From Glossina fuscipes (lineage: Eukaryota; Arthropoda; Insecta; Diptera; Glossinidae): DNA of 64,000 nucleotides. The notes below the pieces were generated by a model that saw nothing but the letters and a program-made list of their open reading frames with translations, was not told the DNA's origin and did no database searches. Made by a program: the position numbers and the translations under genes. This document shows positions 23,619 to 39,016 of this stretch, piece after piece. The stretch's first letter is position 1. Each line of letters opens with the position of its first letter. Location of the stretch: contig NW_023998415.1 of NCBI RefSeq assembly GCF_014805625.2, positions 23,472,088-23,536,087 of the forward strand. The letters are read 5' to 3'.

Positions 23619-25446
23619 TCATTTAAGTCCGGTATCCGCCGAAGGTGTCCATCGATCAAATTCGATGCCCGAATCGGGTGATATGCCGGTAGCTGCTTTG
23701 GCTAATTGCGCGATATAATTGGGCGTTGGTATACACTTACAATCAGTTGCTATGCAATTACAAGAGAATTTAGATGAATTACAATGTGATGAGCCTAAGG
23801 ACATGCTAACACCGGATTTCGGCGAACCGGCAAGCGTTGTTGACGCACTGCCAATGCTACTATCATCCATTTCCGTGCATTCGTTACTATTTAAGCCCAG
23901 TTGACGTTCAAACGAGTGCAATTGCTGCATAAAATGAAAATTGGGTGACACATCCGGTTTACGGTCACGTACCAAAGTGAAAGCATCGTTTAAGCATAAA
24001 TCCAAGGCTCGCATTAAATAGGCCAAAGTAACCGTCACAGAACGCGACACACCAGCTAAACAATGAACTAGTACGGCAGAGTTGTTGGAACGAGCTTCTT
24101 CTATTAAGAAAGAGAGACTGGCGTTAACTTTTTCTGTTTTTGCAAATTACAAATACAAAAAAAAAAAAAAAAAAAAATTTATAGCATTACCAATGAACTG
24201 TATGGCAGCTGGAAAATGCATCGCTAAATCTTGAGAATAATGATCAGTAATAGGTATTTGCAAATATTGTATGCCGCCCGAAGCTTCAAAGACATTTGGA
24301 AGATCCTTGGTTACATTTAATATATACTAAAGGAATAGACGAAATATTATTATAGTAAGTAAAATGCTATAAAAGTCGAAAGCACGGTAGATCAGTTACT
24401 TTTATATTGTATTTTTGCAAAGCTCTGGCATCACAACTATGCATGGCATTGCCCAAAAATAGTCCAGGTATTATTTCTACAGGAGCTTCATTGAAATTAT
24501 GATGTGTCGAACCCTCACAGTCGGATGACTCTGCAGAACTACTACAAGCGGAATCGGAATGAGGAGTAGATATTCTAAGGGATCTATAATAATCAATACA
24601 ATTAAAATTTATTATTATATATGCATTGAGACTAGATTAGATTAATATGCGTAGCATCATACATGCAAGATGATATGAATTCAAATCTTCTCAAATTTGA
24701 ATGCAATGCCTGGTCGCCCCTGTCAATTCCCTATTATTGAATTTTTAAAAGTGGCAAAAATCGATTAAAAAATTAAAAAAATATTTCAACTTTAAAAACA
24801 TTATAATCGTATTAAGCTATCTTAAGAGGAAGTTTACTCAAATTATATATATATATATATATATATAGATAGATAGATAGATGTGTGAGCGACAAAAAAA
24901 ACAATTGCTCCGATTGTATTTGGAAATTCTGAGTAAACTGAAAAGTTCATTTGGTTGAAAATGTTTCCAATTTTCATCACTTTTGGAAGCGATTGTAAAA
25001 ATTGTTCGATACAATCCTTTTTCAATAGGATTGGATGCATCTTTGTGGCAAGTTGGGTCGAGATCCCGAACATTGCAGCCTGGTAAGTTGAACGCAAAAA
25101 AAAATACATAAATAGATAGACGGGGACCAGCAGACAGACGGACTGACGGACAGAGGGATCTAAATCGATTTAGCGAATGATTCTAATGAAATTGATTGGT
25201 ATAGTAAAACAGGATAAAATCGCAAATTTTTGCAGGTTTTGCATACATCGCTACAAGATGGGGTTGGAGAGTGATTTTTGCATATTTGCTAACATTGATG
25301 AGTGAGTGAGTACAAGCAAGATTCGCATTACCTTAAACCCATTAACTGATCTGTTTGTGTATTGCGACTAGATTCCATTTCTTTGTTTTGCGGGCTATCG
25401 TCTTCACACCATTCTGGAAATGTTTGCCGAAAACTGGAAAAGCCAT
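23619..25446 (-). CDS. Mkp3: Mkp3 coding exons 2-5: linker and phosphatase domain
   Basis: Four exons (25446-25332, 24583-24400, 24326-24191, 24100-23619) are separated by introns of 748, 73 and 90 bp. They encode residues 163-467. The LMGLRSLRI export-like motif is split by the exon 2-3 junction at Arg201. Exon 5 alone holds the HCLAGVSRS catalytic loop and the C-terminal tail with a CNC...CKC cysteine cluster. Intron 2 of the gene (24584-25331) contains a TA/GATA microsatellite near 24845-24881 and a GGAC-rich dispersed-repeat fragment near 25110-25200. Confidence 0.93.
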
Positions 25447-28400
25447 CTGTAAAGAAAATAAATGATTAATTCATTCCTTTGCAGTCTTTTGTATTAGCTT
25501 TTAAGTCCAGGTACAAATTCAAATCTATTTTATTCAAAGCATTCAAAGCACTTAAAATATCGGTGACTTCGCATGAATCATTCATTCATTCATTTACGCT
25601 CATTTCCCATTCCCATACACATGGTATGGGTAAAGTCTATTTGTTACCGTCTTACCGATAATTCCATCGTATGACATTACCGGATGTGAAATGTTGCATT
25701 TATTTATTTGCCTCTTTATGTTACGCTACTCTGGTTAACTGCTGAGATCATACCTGCTCTCATATTTAGTATTTAGGCCTTCAACTAGCTGGCGCGTCAG
25801 TCAGTCAGTCAGTCAGTCAGTCAGTCATTTAGTTAGTCATTTAATCCGACATTCGGTTACGTGATGCGTTGCGATTCACATTTATTGTAATCCGTAACAT
25901 TAGAGAACAATGCAAGCGTATGCATTTTCCAGCCAACTTGAAACAAAAATTTGAAATAAAAAAAAAAAAACAAGAAGAAAATGACAAGAGACAGTGTAAG
26001 TTTTTAATTTTCTTCGGTGTTTTTTGATTTGCTATGCAATCAAATGCTTACACCTCGAAGTCACTTCAATCTGCCGCGTGGGTCGAGTGACTTTAAAATA
26101 TTTAGCAAATATGCAGATTTCCGTTAACTCTTATAAATAGATAATTTGATTCCTCCGGGATCTGGGTATATGCCTGATTACATCTCATTGACAAGAGCCA
26201 ATAATTTTGCGAAAGTGCAAAGGTGTAACTTTTGCGATCGACTTTAGATGGTGAAGGCATCACAATATTCCATCGAAGTCGTAACGACATTTACACAATC
26301 GCTAGACAAATAACGCTTTTTCTGCTGAAAGCCTTTCAAGGCTTTTCTAATTCGTTAACCTCAAGAAGCTGTGGTATGGTGTGACTCTTATGAGACTATT
26401 TTTTTCAAATTTCATCAGATACAAAATATATTCTTGTTTTGGGGTTAATTCAGTGCCCTTGACTGTCCAAGGCTCGCTTCCGCCGACTAAAAAAGAAATT
26501 TTCGCACCACACGCTGCATGGACTTTGTTACGAAGGTGTAAACGAAGTTATGAAATTATTTATGAAAGAGCAATAAGATATGAATAAGTTTTTTGTATAT
26601 CGTCAAGCAACTTACAACAGCAAAGGCCGACTATTCTAGTAGAGTGTAGACTGTACCATTTTGTCTAATACAATTTACGAAGTAATTTTCTAATGAAATA
26701 TCAAAATTTATATAGTAAATTCTAGGAGTTATGTTAACCATTTTGGAAAGATGTGTTTCGACAAAAAATTTATTTAAAATTATGAACATTTTATTACAAA
26801 CGTATTTTTTTATAACAATAAATTTTTTTTTTTTGGACATATAAGCCACAAATCTATTGGCTTAGTCCATCTCTTTTCAACATACCCAAAAAAAAAAAAA
26901 AAAAAAAAAAAATAAATTTTTTTATCTATTTTATGCAATTCCAAGTTCTTCATTCTTTTCCTTCGAATATTTTTTTTCCCCGACGAGGTGTATTCCGTCG
27001 CATCTGTGAAAGGCACAATCGCAAGGAAAACGACAAGAAACCATATATATAGCTCTATAGTAAAATTTTCATTTCTTGGTAGAAGCATTGATACCTTTCG
27101 AATCGCTCTCAGTATGATATCTACTCGACACTTAACAGTTGTCTCGATGAAATTACGCTATCGTGTTTTTGCTTGAAATGTGGTCAGCGAAGTTATAAAC
27201 TAATAGGTAAGACATCAGCTTGTAACTCATCAGCACGCATATGATTTAAGGAAGAAGCTCGAAATTTGAAAAAAAAAAAAAAATAAAAAAAATTCTTTCT
27301 CATAATGAAATTTTTTTCCACACAGATGATTCCATCCAGATTTTTCCACAGATGATTTTCTCGATGATTCAAAGCATGTATTGAATACAACAACATGCAG
27401 CTTTTCTTCTTTTTTTTCTGAAAAATTTGCACTTGCTTGTCCCCTTAGTAATAGGCGTAGACCAGATGAGATGAGTATTATAAGTGGAGAACTCTTGCAT
27501 ACACATGAAATATATATGTGTTACGAATATACCAGCTCTAGACATCTAACATCGCATATGATGAAGTGTGAAGTGTGTGTTGTCCTTCTCTATGAATCAG
27601 TAACGGAAGTTATCGTTAGGATATGTAACAAATTTTTATATATACATATATATATATATATATACGTTTGTTTATATTATCTGTATACATAAGCGAAGCT
27701 TTTTAGTGACCTTTTCTCTGTTTAGTTACCTTTTTCTGTGGATGACTCACTGATTGTGGATGGCTCACAATATCTATATATGAATCACAATGAAAAATTC
27801 TCCTATCACTGATTCATTTGTAATCGATTCATACTTTAACCGTTATCTACACTGATTTATGCACTTACATAGGAATTTATGAACCGAACGCATGAATGGA
27901 TGGATATACGTATATTGGCTTCTTTGTAATATAAGCATGACAGAGGAGTTTGAACTCATTTACATAATTGACTTCGCATGCATACAATTTGCACACAACA
28001 TCACGAAACGAAAACTATATGGGGATTTCCAAAGAATTCGATTCTTATTAAGACAAACGCAACCAAAGTAAAACAAACGGAAATTGTTGACTTCCGCTTC
28101 AATATGTATCTGTATATGTATATGGTAAATATATATGCACATGCCTCGATATACATAAAACAATATGAGTTATAATTTATGCATAAATTTAATATATACT
28201 ACACATATACATATATAATATATAAATGCTGCTGTGATGCATCGAAACCATAAATTGTTTAATTATATTAATATAACAGAAAGAAAGAAAAAAAATTTGT
28301 TTTCTTTTTTTTAACTAATTACTTTATGAAAATTAATTTAGTTTTGCCCATCTTCCAACTTCCGTAATTCAGAATGGAAGCCGAAAATTGAATTTCGTTT

Positions 28401-31400
28401 TTACCACTTGGAAGAAAATCATCTCATAAGTGAATTTCGGATCTTTACTGCTATAAATCATATTCAGTACTATAATGCGTTTACAATCCAGGACGCAGAG
28501 GATAGGGTTGAACGAATTATGTGTAGCATCGTAATGTAAGTCTAGTGAAATTTCAATTTAAAGCATCGCAGTATAGTTCATTGGTCAATGTCGATGATAT
28601 ATTTGGCGCGATGGGGATAAATATATTTTTGTATTCTGTCCTTGATAATGAACGTAGCACGATCATATTTTGAATTGGTATTCGATCCTTATTCAGTTCA
28701 TTTATATCGATTTGTTCATAGCTCGTAGTACATCCATGCAAGTTATGATAGGATACTATTCGATGCAATTTATTCGTAACGATTTGTTTCGCATTCGTCC
28801 AGCGATATATGGCAATAATTACGAACAATGCCGAGCCTACATCGTTTCTTTTAACTATCATACATTATTTTTATGTAAGTGCATAATTCATGCATTCGTG
28901 GAGGCTCCAATGTTGGAGGTTGCTCAAACGTCAACGTGGTCCAAATTTAGCAAAGTTCATTTAATCACTTCTCAAAGCTTCAGTTGCTTTCGTCATAACA
29001 AGTCACAAAAAATTAGGCTTTGTCGCCATGAGAACCCCTATATAATAAACGGGGTGGGTCCAGCTCACAAAATGGTCGTAATATTAATTCGACTACATTT
29101 CCACATTTCTTAGAAAATTATATTTCCTGCACATAATCATGAAGAGAGAGAGAGAGAGAGAGAGAGATACGACAAAAACGTAGATATTAATTACTTTTAT
29201 ACGCATGTATATATCCATGTGTAGATATATATATCGAAATGAAGATATGATCTGTAAAAGATGTTTGTACGCTACTTGAAATCATATTTTTAATTAAATT
29301 CGTAACATTCTAGGATTACGTTGCGCGTACGTCCTCCATACGCCGAATTATTTATAACCTTCTTCCGATAATTGCGAACGAGTACTTAATTCGATTCCGT
29401 AGATTTTTCGTAATCTACAAGTGATTTAACTGGGCAAGCGCGCGCGCTGGTAGAGAGAAAGAGAGATGCGATTAAAAGCATTCTTGTTTATCATCCTTAG
29501 TAATAATGTATAGACCTCGCGTAGAGGGTCCTCAATTTGCATTCCATTTGCAAAGTTTCATGATTAAAGAAGGCCCGATACAGTCTTTACATTTTGCAAT
29601 GAATAACGATAGCAAAAAAAGAAAAAAAAAAAAAAAAAAAATTACACGCTCGCTGATTACGAATAGTATTCAAAATAATTTTCAATTATTTTCGCCATTC
29701 ATTGATTTGCAGATGTTTTCATCTTTCAATATCATCAATATCATCATGCGGTCGATTAGCGAGGCGAACGATTAATTTATTTTATAAATTAAGAGAGAGA
29801 TAATAAGAACAAATTTGATAATTTAATTAATTTAATATTATTGAAATTGTATTGGGATGAGAAAGTTTTCAATTTATAATGCAAGTGTCGAGCTACAACC
29901 ATTTATACAGCTATCTATGTAATGCGCGTAAATTGCTATACTTAATATTACTTTCCGATTTGCTAAGTTACATAATTACAAATATTTTATGCACAGTAAC
30001 GGTGCAATACATTATACTGCATGCCGTGTATGCGTCGCGTTGCATGCTTTGAGTTTCTCTTTGTTTGTGTAAATCATCATCAACATCAGCATGAAACTTA
30101 ATCCATTTTATGAATGAATTTCGAAAAGGCGGCTAAAATTGTATAATAAAGCAAGGCTGTCTACGCTGCTATCGTACTCTCGTTCGTAATTAAGCGAACG
30201 TAAGCCATTCTTCATTTCCTGAATTGTTTCCGCCTTATTATACCAAAAAAACAACAACGACAACAACAACAAACAAAAATTAAAACTTTTCGATTTTAGT
30301 CGAACTATTCAGTATCCGCGATTGCTGTTGTGATGTTTTAAAATAAATCTTTGAATCGCATAAGAGGTCAGAACTTTTTTGTACTAAAAAAAAAACACAA
30401 AAAAAAATGTGCGAATGAAAATAGTTTTTCTTTCGTGGTTCGTTTAACCTGTTTTTTTGTAGACACGCCTCACCGCTCTCTTATCATCGGAAGGAAGGGC
30501 GGAAACGAAAGAGAAGTACACAGAAATAGATGGAAGTAAAATGAAGTAGACGTAGAGACGTAGAGTGTATAAAAAATGTATCACTCATACTTTGTTAGAT
30601 CTTGTCCCTCGACCTGATCGACAACTTTCTACTAAAATCAATGAAATCATGAGCGGATCGGCAACGACCAAAGCATCGTCATCAAGAATATTACTACTAT
30701 TTTGCTACATATTGCGACATTTGGGCATAGTATGTATGTATTATTGTCAAAGTCTGAAGTTTTCCTCACTTGAATATCTACGCGTTTGCACTATGTAAAG
30801 ACGTTAAGCACCCTTGCATTTATATATATTAAGGATTTGAGACTGATTAATCCTCAAGATAATTGCATTTGTCATATCGATAACGATTACAAATTGTATC
30901 AATCACGAGGCTAATATGGACAATGGACATAACGGCAACAGCGTATATATTTAAAAGTGAATGTATAGTTTCTTTGGCCTTTTAACAATCCATTCATTTG
31001 TATATATCTGCTTTGTGAAACATTGCATATATTTATACTTGCTCGACTGCCTAGGGGATGCATTTTATATGTGAGGGCATGGTGTATAGGTGTATGGGTG
31101 GTCAAGAAGGATTACAGATAGAGCGGGAGGAAAGAGACTTGACATGCCTGTCATGTAAAGAAAATACATTTTTTTTTAATGAATACGCATAGCATTCATA
31201 GAAATTAATTTTGAGATAACATGTAAAATTTTTTTGAAGAAATGAAAGGGTTATTGGTAGTTCTACATGGCTAAATCAACTAATTATCATCATCATGAAA
31301 GGTTTGTAAGAAACTGTGCATAAGTATGCAAGTAAAAATTATATAAAAAGAAAAATAAAAAATAATTTAATAAAAAAAGAAACACAACAAGAATAAACAT

Positions 31401-31960
31401 TAATGCTCTACACTAGTTCGCTTAACACGAACTTTTCTAATAAAGTGTTAGGCGGCAAAGTGTTCGAAAAACTGGTTCGCTCTGAACCATTTTCAATAGC
31501 GTCCGCCCTTTTGACAAAATACGTCAGTTTACTAAACGTCATCAAAATATCTCCAAAAATTGCGATCTATACATGAAAATCAAGAATACAAAACGGCCAG
31601 ACGGACAGACAGGTTCTCACCGATTAGTGAGGCGATTCTCAAAACGATTCTAAATCGACTGGTGTAATAAAAGTTGGATCTATCCCAAGTCCTTCTGAGT
31701 GTTGTGTAAAGCTACACGAAATTAATATATCCTTGTACCACAAGTGATGTAGGGTGTGATAACAAGGTGAAGAACTTACAATCGTCTTTGGACCTTAAGT
31801 TACTCAGTGGGGAGGAGTTTGCAAAGTGTTTTGTCTACTAATTGAGGTCAATTGGTTCATATCAGAACTACATTTATACTAAGCGAAATTGCGAAAGCCT
31901 CTCTACCGGTTGGCATTGATTCTTGGAACTTGTTTTTGTTGTAAAAATCTTAAAGACTTT

Positions 31961-32011
<51 letters not shown>

Positions 32012-33581
32012 TTTTGCTCTGTGAGCTGGAGGTAGAAAATCTTCGAAAGATACTGCTCGGTCTTAGTTGCAGCATGCACGATTCGCTATCCCTAGTGCAT
32101 ACGTACTAAAAACTACCCCCCACACACACACTTCGTCTACCACTCTCCCCCGCGGGATCACCGTTAGGTATTACTTCGCGGGGGCTGGTTGTCGCTAGCA
32201 CGCTCCTGATGGTGGGACCTCAGTGGAATGCACTATCGGCTTCCACTCCCTCTGCTCTCCACCCGTTGCCTCTCCAATCGCCGCAACTCCACGAGAGTAT
32301 TGCTGGCGAATGCGTCTACGGCGTTCCAGGCTGCTGCACTGCCCACCATTGCGCTTGTTATCTCGTTAGGTGGCACTTGAGGCCGCCCATTCTCGAACCT
32401 GCTGCAGTAGAACATTACGTGTTCTGCGTCCTCCTCCATATCCTCGCATACCGGGCAGTTAGGCGAACTGTCGTGCCCGAATCTGTGTAGATATTCCCGG
32501 AAACAGCCATGGCCAGTCAGAAGCTGGGTTAAGTAATAGTTTACTTCTCCATGCCGTCTGTCGACCCAACGTCTTATGTTAGGGATAAGAACGAACGTCC
32601 ACCTACCTTTGGTCGTTCTTTCCCACCTCGATTGCCAAATCCTTAGCGAGACCATCCGTTCCTCGCCTCTTATAGCTAGCGAGGAGAGATCGTTGCCGCG
32701 ACGCCGTTGGTAGATGCGGCTCATCTCATCGGCCAGGATGTCGACTGGCAGATTGCCAGCCAGCACTAGCGCCGCCTCCTCCGACACGGTTCGGAATGCG
32801 CAGATCTGCCTCAGGGCGCTGAGGCGATATATCGCCGCCAATTTTCGGAGTGCCGCCTTTACAGTCAATGCACCCGCCCATACTGGGCTCGCGTACATAA
32901 TGATTGACCTCACCACAGTGGCTATGACCTTTCTTCTAGCTGCTTTCAGACCCCCCACGTTTGGCATAATCCTTGCCAATGCCGTCTGGATGCCTGCCGC
33001 TTTCTTCGCCACGTAGTCGATGTGCCGCCTGAAGTTGAGGCGGTGGTCAATTATCACTCCCAGGTATTTGAGCGCGGGGACTGACTGCACAATGTGGTCC
33101 CCGATTCTTATCTCGCACGTCTCTAGCTTCTTCCGGCTGCTCACCAGCACGACTTCCGTTTTGTGTTCAGCCAGCTCTAGGCCCACCTTATTTAGCCACC
33201 CTTTAATACGCATGGTTGCCTCGGTAGCTTTCGCTTCTATATCGGCAATATGCTTTGCGACCACCACTATCGCAACATCATCGGCGAATCCAATACTCGT
33301 TGTGCCGGTGGGCAGCCCCAACCTCAGGACATCGTCATACATGATGTTCCACAAAAGAGGGCCAAGAACTGACCCTTGTGGGACGCCTGCTGATATTTTA
33401 TACTGGTCTGTGCCGTTGTCGCTTTCATACACCAACGTACGGTTCGACAAGTAACTCGTTATGGTGTCCAATAGATACCTTGGGACACGCGTTCTTATAA
33501 GAGCCCTGCGGACAGCTCCCCAATCCGCCGAGTTAAAAGCGTTTTTAACGTCCAGTGTAAAAAGACTTTAGTTTATAAGTA

Positions 33582-33613
<32 letters not shown>

Positions 33614-34511
33614 AGCGATTTACAGTTGGACCAAGCAAATTGCGCCGGGAGGCGCTTTGTTATTCTATTAATTTTCCTAACGATTATACGCACAAGAATA
33701 AGTAACGATAATGATACGATTAAATCAAACTAGTGAAGATGGATATGCAAAATTTACCCTGATATTCACTTTTTTATTATATGATTAGTTAACTAAATTT
33801 GATTAAGGTTTACCTGTGTGTTTAGTGATTCTTTGAACGAACCCACCTACTTATATATATATATATATATGTTCGTTCAATTTGTTCGAGTTTTGTGAAT
33901 TAATTATTGCCATTTTTTTTTTTTTTTTTGAAATAAGGGCCGAAGATGAGTATGGAAGTATCTGGATCCGGATCAAGCTGAATACAATTTTTCCAACTTT
34001 TTTAGTTTTGTTTTCTTCACCTTAACTCATTATTCAATTTGTTAGTAAAAGTAAAAAATATATTTAAAAAAAAAAATGTATGTAAAAAATGTAAAAAATA
34101 TATTTAAAAAAAAAAATGTATTTTTTTTTAAGAATTTCTTCTTTTCTTCTTTGCAAATTTTGCATCACTTGTTTTATTGCTTATTAATTATGTGCATCAT
34201 CTACATGGTGTTTACGAACATTGTCTTGTTGTACCAGAAATCGTTTATAAAAATGTAACATTTTTGTCGACACATATCCAAAGTTCAGTGAAATGAAATA
34301 CTGACTGTGACTCATTCGCTTATTGTAATAAACACTCATATACAAAAAACACTAGAAAGTGGGGTATGTTGCCTTTGCTTTTGCTGTTTTTGATTTTTTC
34401 AATGAAATTGAAAAAAACAAAAAAAATTATTCAAAAAATGCTTTTCAATGAATTTAATGAAATTTCCTATAACAATAAACAGCACACAAATGAAATGTGT
34501 TTACTTTGCTC

Positions 34512-34551
<40 letters not shown>

Positions 34552-37500
34552 TGAATGTGTTTAAATGCTTGGGCAAAAACAAGTGGAATAAACTCCATGG
34601 CTTTGAACGAATTTTCGATGCTTATCAGTAACAAGCAAAAAATTATTATCTTATGTACATACATATTATGTGGGTGTCGAAAGGTGAAAAGCCTAGACGC
34701 CTACTCCTTGCAACAGCGAGATCGAAAATCGTTGTTCTTGTTGGTAAGCAAATCGAGAAATGAAACGGTTCACTATATATATAATATTTATACTTGAGTT
34801 CAGAGAGGTAGATGAGATTCGGTGTCGTTGTCGCCATATCGTACATAGTACACTACTATATCATTTTAATTCATGATTCATAAACAGGAAGAATATGTTT
34901 TGCTCTCGCTATTCAATTCATAAAATTGAAAACAGTAATAAACACATTAGTTGTTACGAAAGATCTTCGAAGGTATAAAAGTTTCCATATGGTTGCGTCA
35001 TTTAAATAAAATTAACAAAAAGAAGCATAAATATAAGGCATTATGCAGTTGTGGGCACGAGAGCAACAATCTTCCCCTTCTATATAAATTCATATACATA
35101 TACTATATGCATTTCATAATTTAAACATTAGACTGTGAGTGAAGCATCGATATGCATTTTATATGAATTAAATGTGTATGTGCGCGCGCGTGTGTGTATA
35201 TATCTATTAATATTTTTTTCTTTGATTGGCAGATGCTTTTTATTACATACATATTGCATATAACATGCGAAGCCAATTTTCCGAAAAGACCAACTAAGTA
35301 GACTATACGCCTTGCCGTGAATCTTCAACATCCACCACTAGTCAATCAAATAACTTCTCTTAATTGTATGCGGGCAACGCGTCACAATTAATCGAGAGAT
35401 CATTTTTAACCACAAATTCTATCCTACGACTTTGCTACTATGAAAGAGCGAAGTGCGAAGTGCAAGTGCATGAAAGTTTTTGACATTTTAAAGATTTGTT
35501 CACTTCTCACACATCATCACATATTAGCAGAGTATCATCAAGTTGTGCGTATGACATACATCCAGAAAAGTGTGTGTGCACGCACAGGTCATATTGCCAC
35601 TCAAAAAAAAATATTTATTGACATAAGTAGGTACAAGCGTCGTCATTGCCTACAACTTTCTACCATTTTTCTGGCAAGATGGCGATAACATGTCGATAGA
35701 ACGATATTGGTTTGGCAGCGACCCAATCATCGAATCATTTTCGCACTTCGTCAGTATTTCGTGACCGCCTGCCAGCTAAACCAAGCTGCCAATCGATCTG
35801 GACAAGTGGCAATCAGGAGGCGCTATATCTACTGAGTACGTGATGGAGCGGCAGAACTTCCCATTCGAGATGCAGCAATGCATCTTTGACAACGTGGGAC
35901 CGAGCATTGTCGTGCAAGAGGATTCTTTTGCGTCCGTTAACCGCTCTTGCTGATCATTATACAACAGCTGCCAATAATATATCGTTCAATGCATTTAGTT
36001 GATGACGTCGGTCAACGGACATCTGCAGTAACAGTTTCATTCGGTTTTAACAGGTCGTAGTACACTACATCTTCCCGATACCGCTATATGCATAGCAAAA
36101 GTTTGTCTCGTGCCGTCACAAAAATCTCTTCCTTTTTCGCCCGCCAAGCAATGAAACCGCAATTTTGAAACGGTTCGAAACGGTATTTAAAGTCAATTCG
36201 TATGGTAGCGATTTTTCCTTCTTTTGGATCTTTCGCATCGTATGTAAAACGTGTAAAAACCGTTGACTCATCCACTACTACTAAGTTGTTTGTAAGGTTT
36301 TTTTTTACAATTTGAGCTGCGATTCCGTCCAATAAGTCTTGCGTTTCAATGTCTTCGAACATCTTTTTGTTCATCTAGGCCGTTCTTGGCCATTGACTAT
36401 CCGTTTTAAACCGTTGGAACCGAAACCGACAATTATGATATGATGGAGCAGTGTCACCATAAGCTTCTAGTGAGCAGATTGAACAAAAAAAGTAGTGAAG
36501 GTCGAAAATGCAATTATGAACGTTCCATGGTTACAGCCTGCTGCATACACTGAATAGTTCAATAATATTAAATGGAAAACTGTTATTTTATCGTATATTG
36601 CGTATATTGATACTTGGCGTTACTTTACTATTTTCGCGACTAGATGTCGCTAATCAAATAGTTCAGTTTTCACGACTTCGCTTACGAATTTTAAGCGGCA
36701 ACGACAAAGGCAATAAAAAATAAAAATCTTGAACGGTTCGAAAATTCGAATCATGTTTAGTCGTCGTAGCTTATTTGAACAAAGTGAAAATTATTCGAGT
36801 CCATGCATAAATGCTAGGCATAATTTCGGAACGCGCCGTGAATGTTATTTCCGCTTTCGATCATCATCGAATAATGAATAGAATTAATTAAAGCATTAAT
36901 GTAATCATTTTACACCGGCACTAATTAAGGAGTCAATTAAGATAAGGGAGCACACTCGGAATAGGTCGGAATTTTCTCAAGAAATGCATAAAGATCATCA
37001 AGATCGGACATACGACGGGTAAAAACTAAAATTCGTTTATGTTAACAGTTGCATTCTGGCATATTGGCTCATACATATCAATAAAGTGAATTTAATTTTA
37101 AAACTGTATAGGTTGACGGGCGGTACGAGTGTTCGAGATGCGCGCCAAAACGTACATAACTTGTTAACTTCTTTCTATGCTTTACATTTCCTGTTTAACG
37201 TATGAATGGTTAGACATAGAAATGCAATCAGCAACAATTGTGTTTACATAATCTCTGCCATATATTTTTACCGAAAATTTTGAATGCTGCTAGTGCTGCT
37301 GGTGCTGCTAAGCAATCTCAATTTCGTTGTCTTAGCCACCCACAGATTATTATGAATTATATCGCGCATATGTGAATAAGTATTGTAAACGTATTTATAA
37401 AGCAATAAGGAAACAAGTAAATGCTTTTCGAAAGTAGGACATATGCGATTAGTTGAGTAAGTTTGAATGAACTTAAATACAAAATCCAAACAGAAGACAA

Positions 37501-38930
37501 ACTGAATACACGCGTATGTACATATGCGCGTGAAGCCTTAAGATGTAAGTATTTTTGAAAAATTTCTTTTTCGACAAGTAAGAAAATTATGCTCGGCCGT
37601 GGAGGAATCTCTTATACCCATTACAGTGATCCTAAAAAAAGAAAAAAAAAGAAAAAAAAAAAAAAAAAAAAAAAAGAAAACTTTATTTTCATACTCTATA
37701 ACATTGAAGGGGCGCGAATGCTTTTTTTCTATTTTCAGAATAAAAGTTGAGTAATAAACGAAAAACGCGAAGAGCAAAAGACATCAAAGTTTTGATTATA
37801 TAGGCGTATGGGTGTGTTGCGGGCGTGTTCTTTGAAAAATTTGCAAGTTTGTAGGCGAAATCTTAATTTTTGCGAACGGGAAATTATTCACTACAAATAA
37901 TACGCAGTTGCGCAGACGGACAGCGGATAAGCGGGCGAACATGCGTATGTACATTGCGAGTTTCGAACTGTCCAAGAATTTATATAATTTATGGGGTTTT
38001 TGAAGATTACTTTCGTGCCTTGCAAAGATTTCGAAAAAAAAATTTAGTAGGCGTGACCATATTTTCCATTTTTGTAGAGGTACTAGAGAGTAAAAATCCA
38101 GTTTTTATTCCTTTTGAAAAACAGAGATATCTTCACTTTCCGTAGTACTGTCGCCCTGTCGTTCGACCAATTTTACACATTTTTAATACGAACCTGCGTG
38201 CAACTACCTCCAATGTTTTTAACAAATTTGAAGTCGATTGCTACACTTTTGGGGCCGAGAGAATGTTTACAACAGACATGACCCAAATGGACAGATGGCC
38301 GGACGGGCAGAGGGATATGCTTAAATCGATTCAGAATTTGAGGGTGATCGAGACTATATATACTTTTTGTTTTTTTTTTGGGGTAAACGGTGATGGGTAT
38401 AAAAGATTCGGTCGCAATCAAATACAATTTTCTTACTTGTTACCGTTGAAATCATGTTAATAACAAATGGGCAGATGGACCGATATGAGCAAATCGGCCC
38501 TGTGATGTGCATTTCTATTCGTTCAATCTAATATGCCTTCTGTAACAGGTAGAACCATAAACTTATAGGCTTACTATATATTCTGATTAAGCTTTTAGGA
38601 TCTTACCGGAACGCTTTTCTTTTTTTTTTTTAGATTGAGAAACGCTGGTATAAAAAAGCGTCATTTTTATTATTATATTACAGTAATTGCATCTAAAGCA
38701 TAATTTGCTTGTACAAGGTAATCGGGGCTAAGCATTCATTCATCCATTCATTTAATACTTATTATTAACCATAATGCATATTTGTTTACAATGCAGGCCT
38801 CATTTGCATACAAGTCAAACGAAATCATAAATGAAATCCGAAAAAGAGAAATACATATTTTTACGTTTAGCTGCTGCCATTGAAAAACGTGCTAAGAATA
38901 CTGAACTTATTGAACAAGCAAGCACACTCG

Positions 38931-38961
<31 letters not shown>

Positions 38962-38983
38962 GAAAGACATAGACAGAAACCGT

Positions 38984-39016
<33 letters not shown>

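Noticed and set aside
23503..23904. Plus-strand open frames near the Mkp3 3' end
   Set aside because: They are antisense shadows of Mkp3 exon 5, whose minus-strand frame carries the conserved phosphatase motifs.
28670..29113. 147-codon plus-strand open frame in the Mkp3 intron
   Set aside because: There is no recognisable domain, the composition is hydrophobic and AT-driven, an opposing overlapping frame exists, and there is no splice context. This length is expected by chance in 32 kb.
32714..33454. Two plus-strand open frames of 100 and 144 codons
   Set aside because: They are antisense shadows of the retrotransposon RT frame, open because of its GC-rich codons.
36084..36374. 96-codon minus-strand frame as an independent gene
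   Set aside because: Flanking frames on both sides carry mariner transposase blocks, and the start of the frame itself ([15 protein letters not shown]) fits the mariner pattern. It is part of the fossil.
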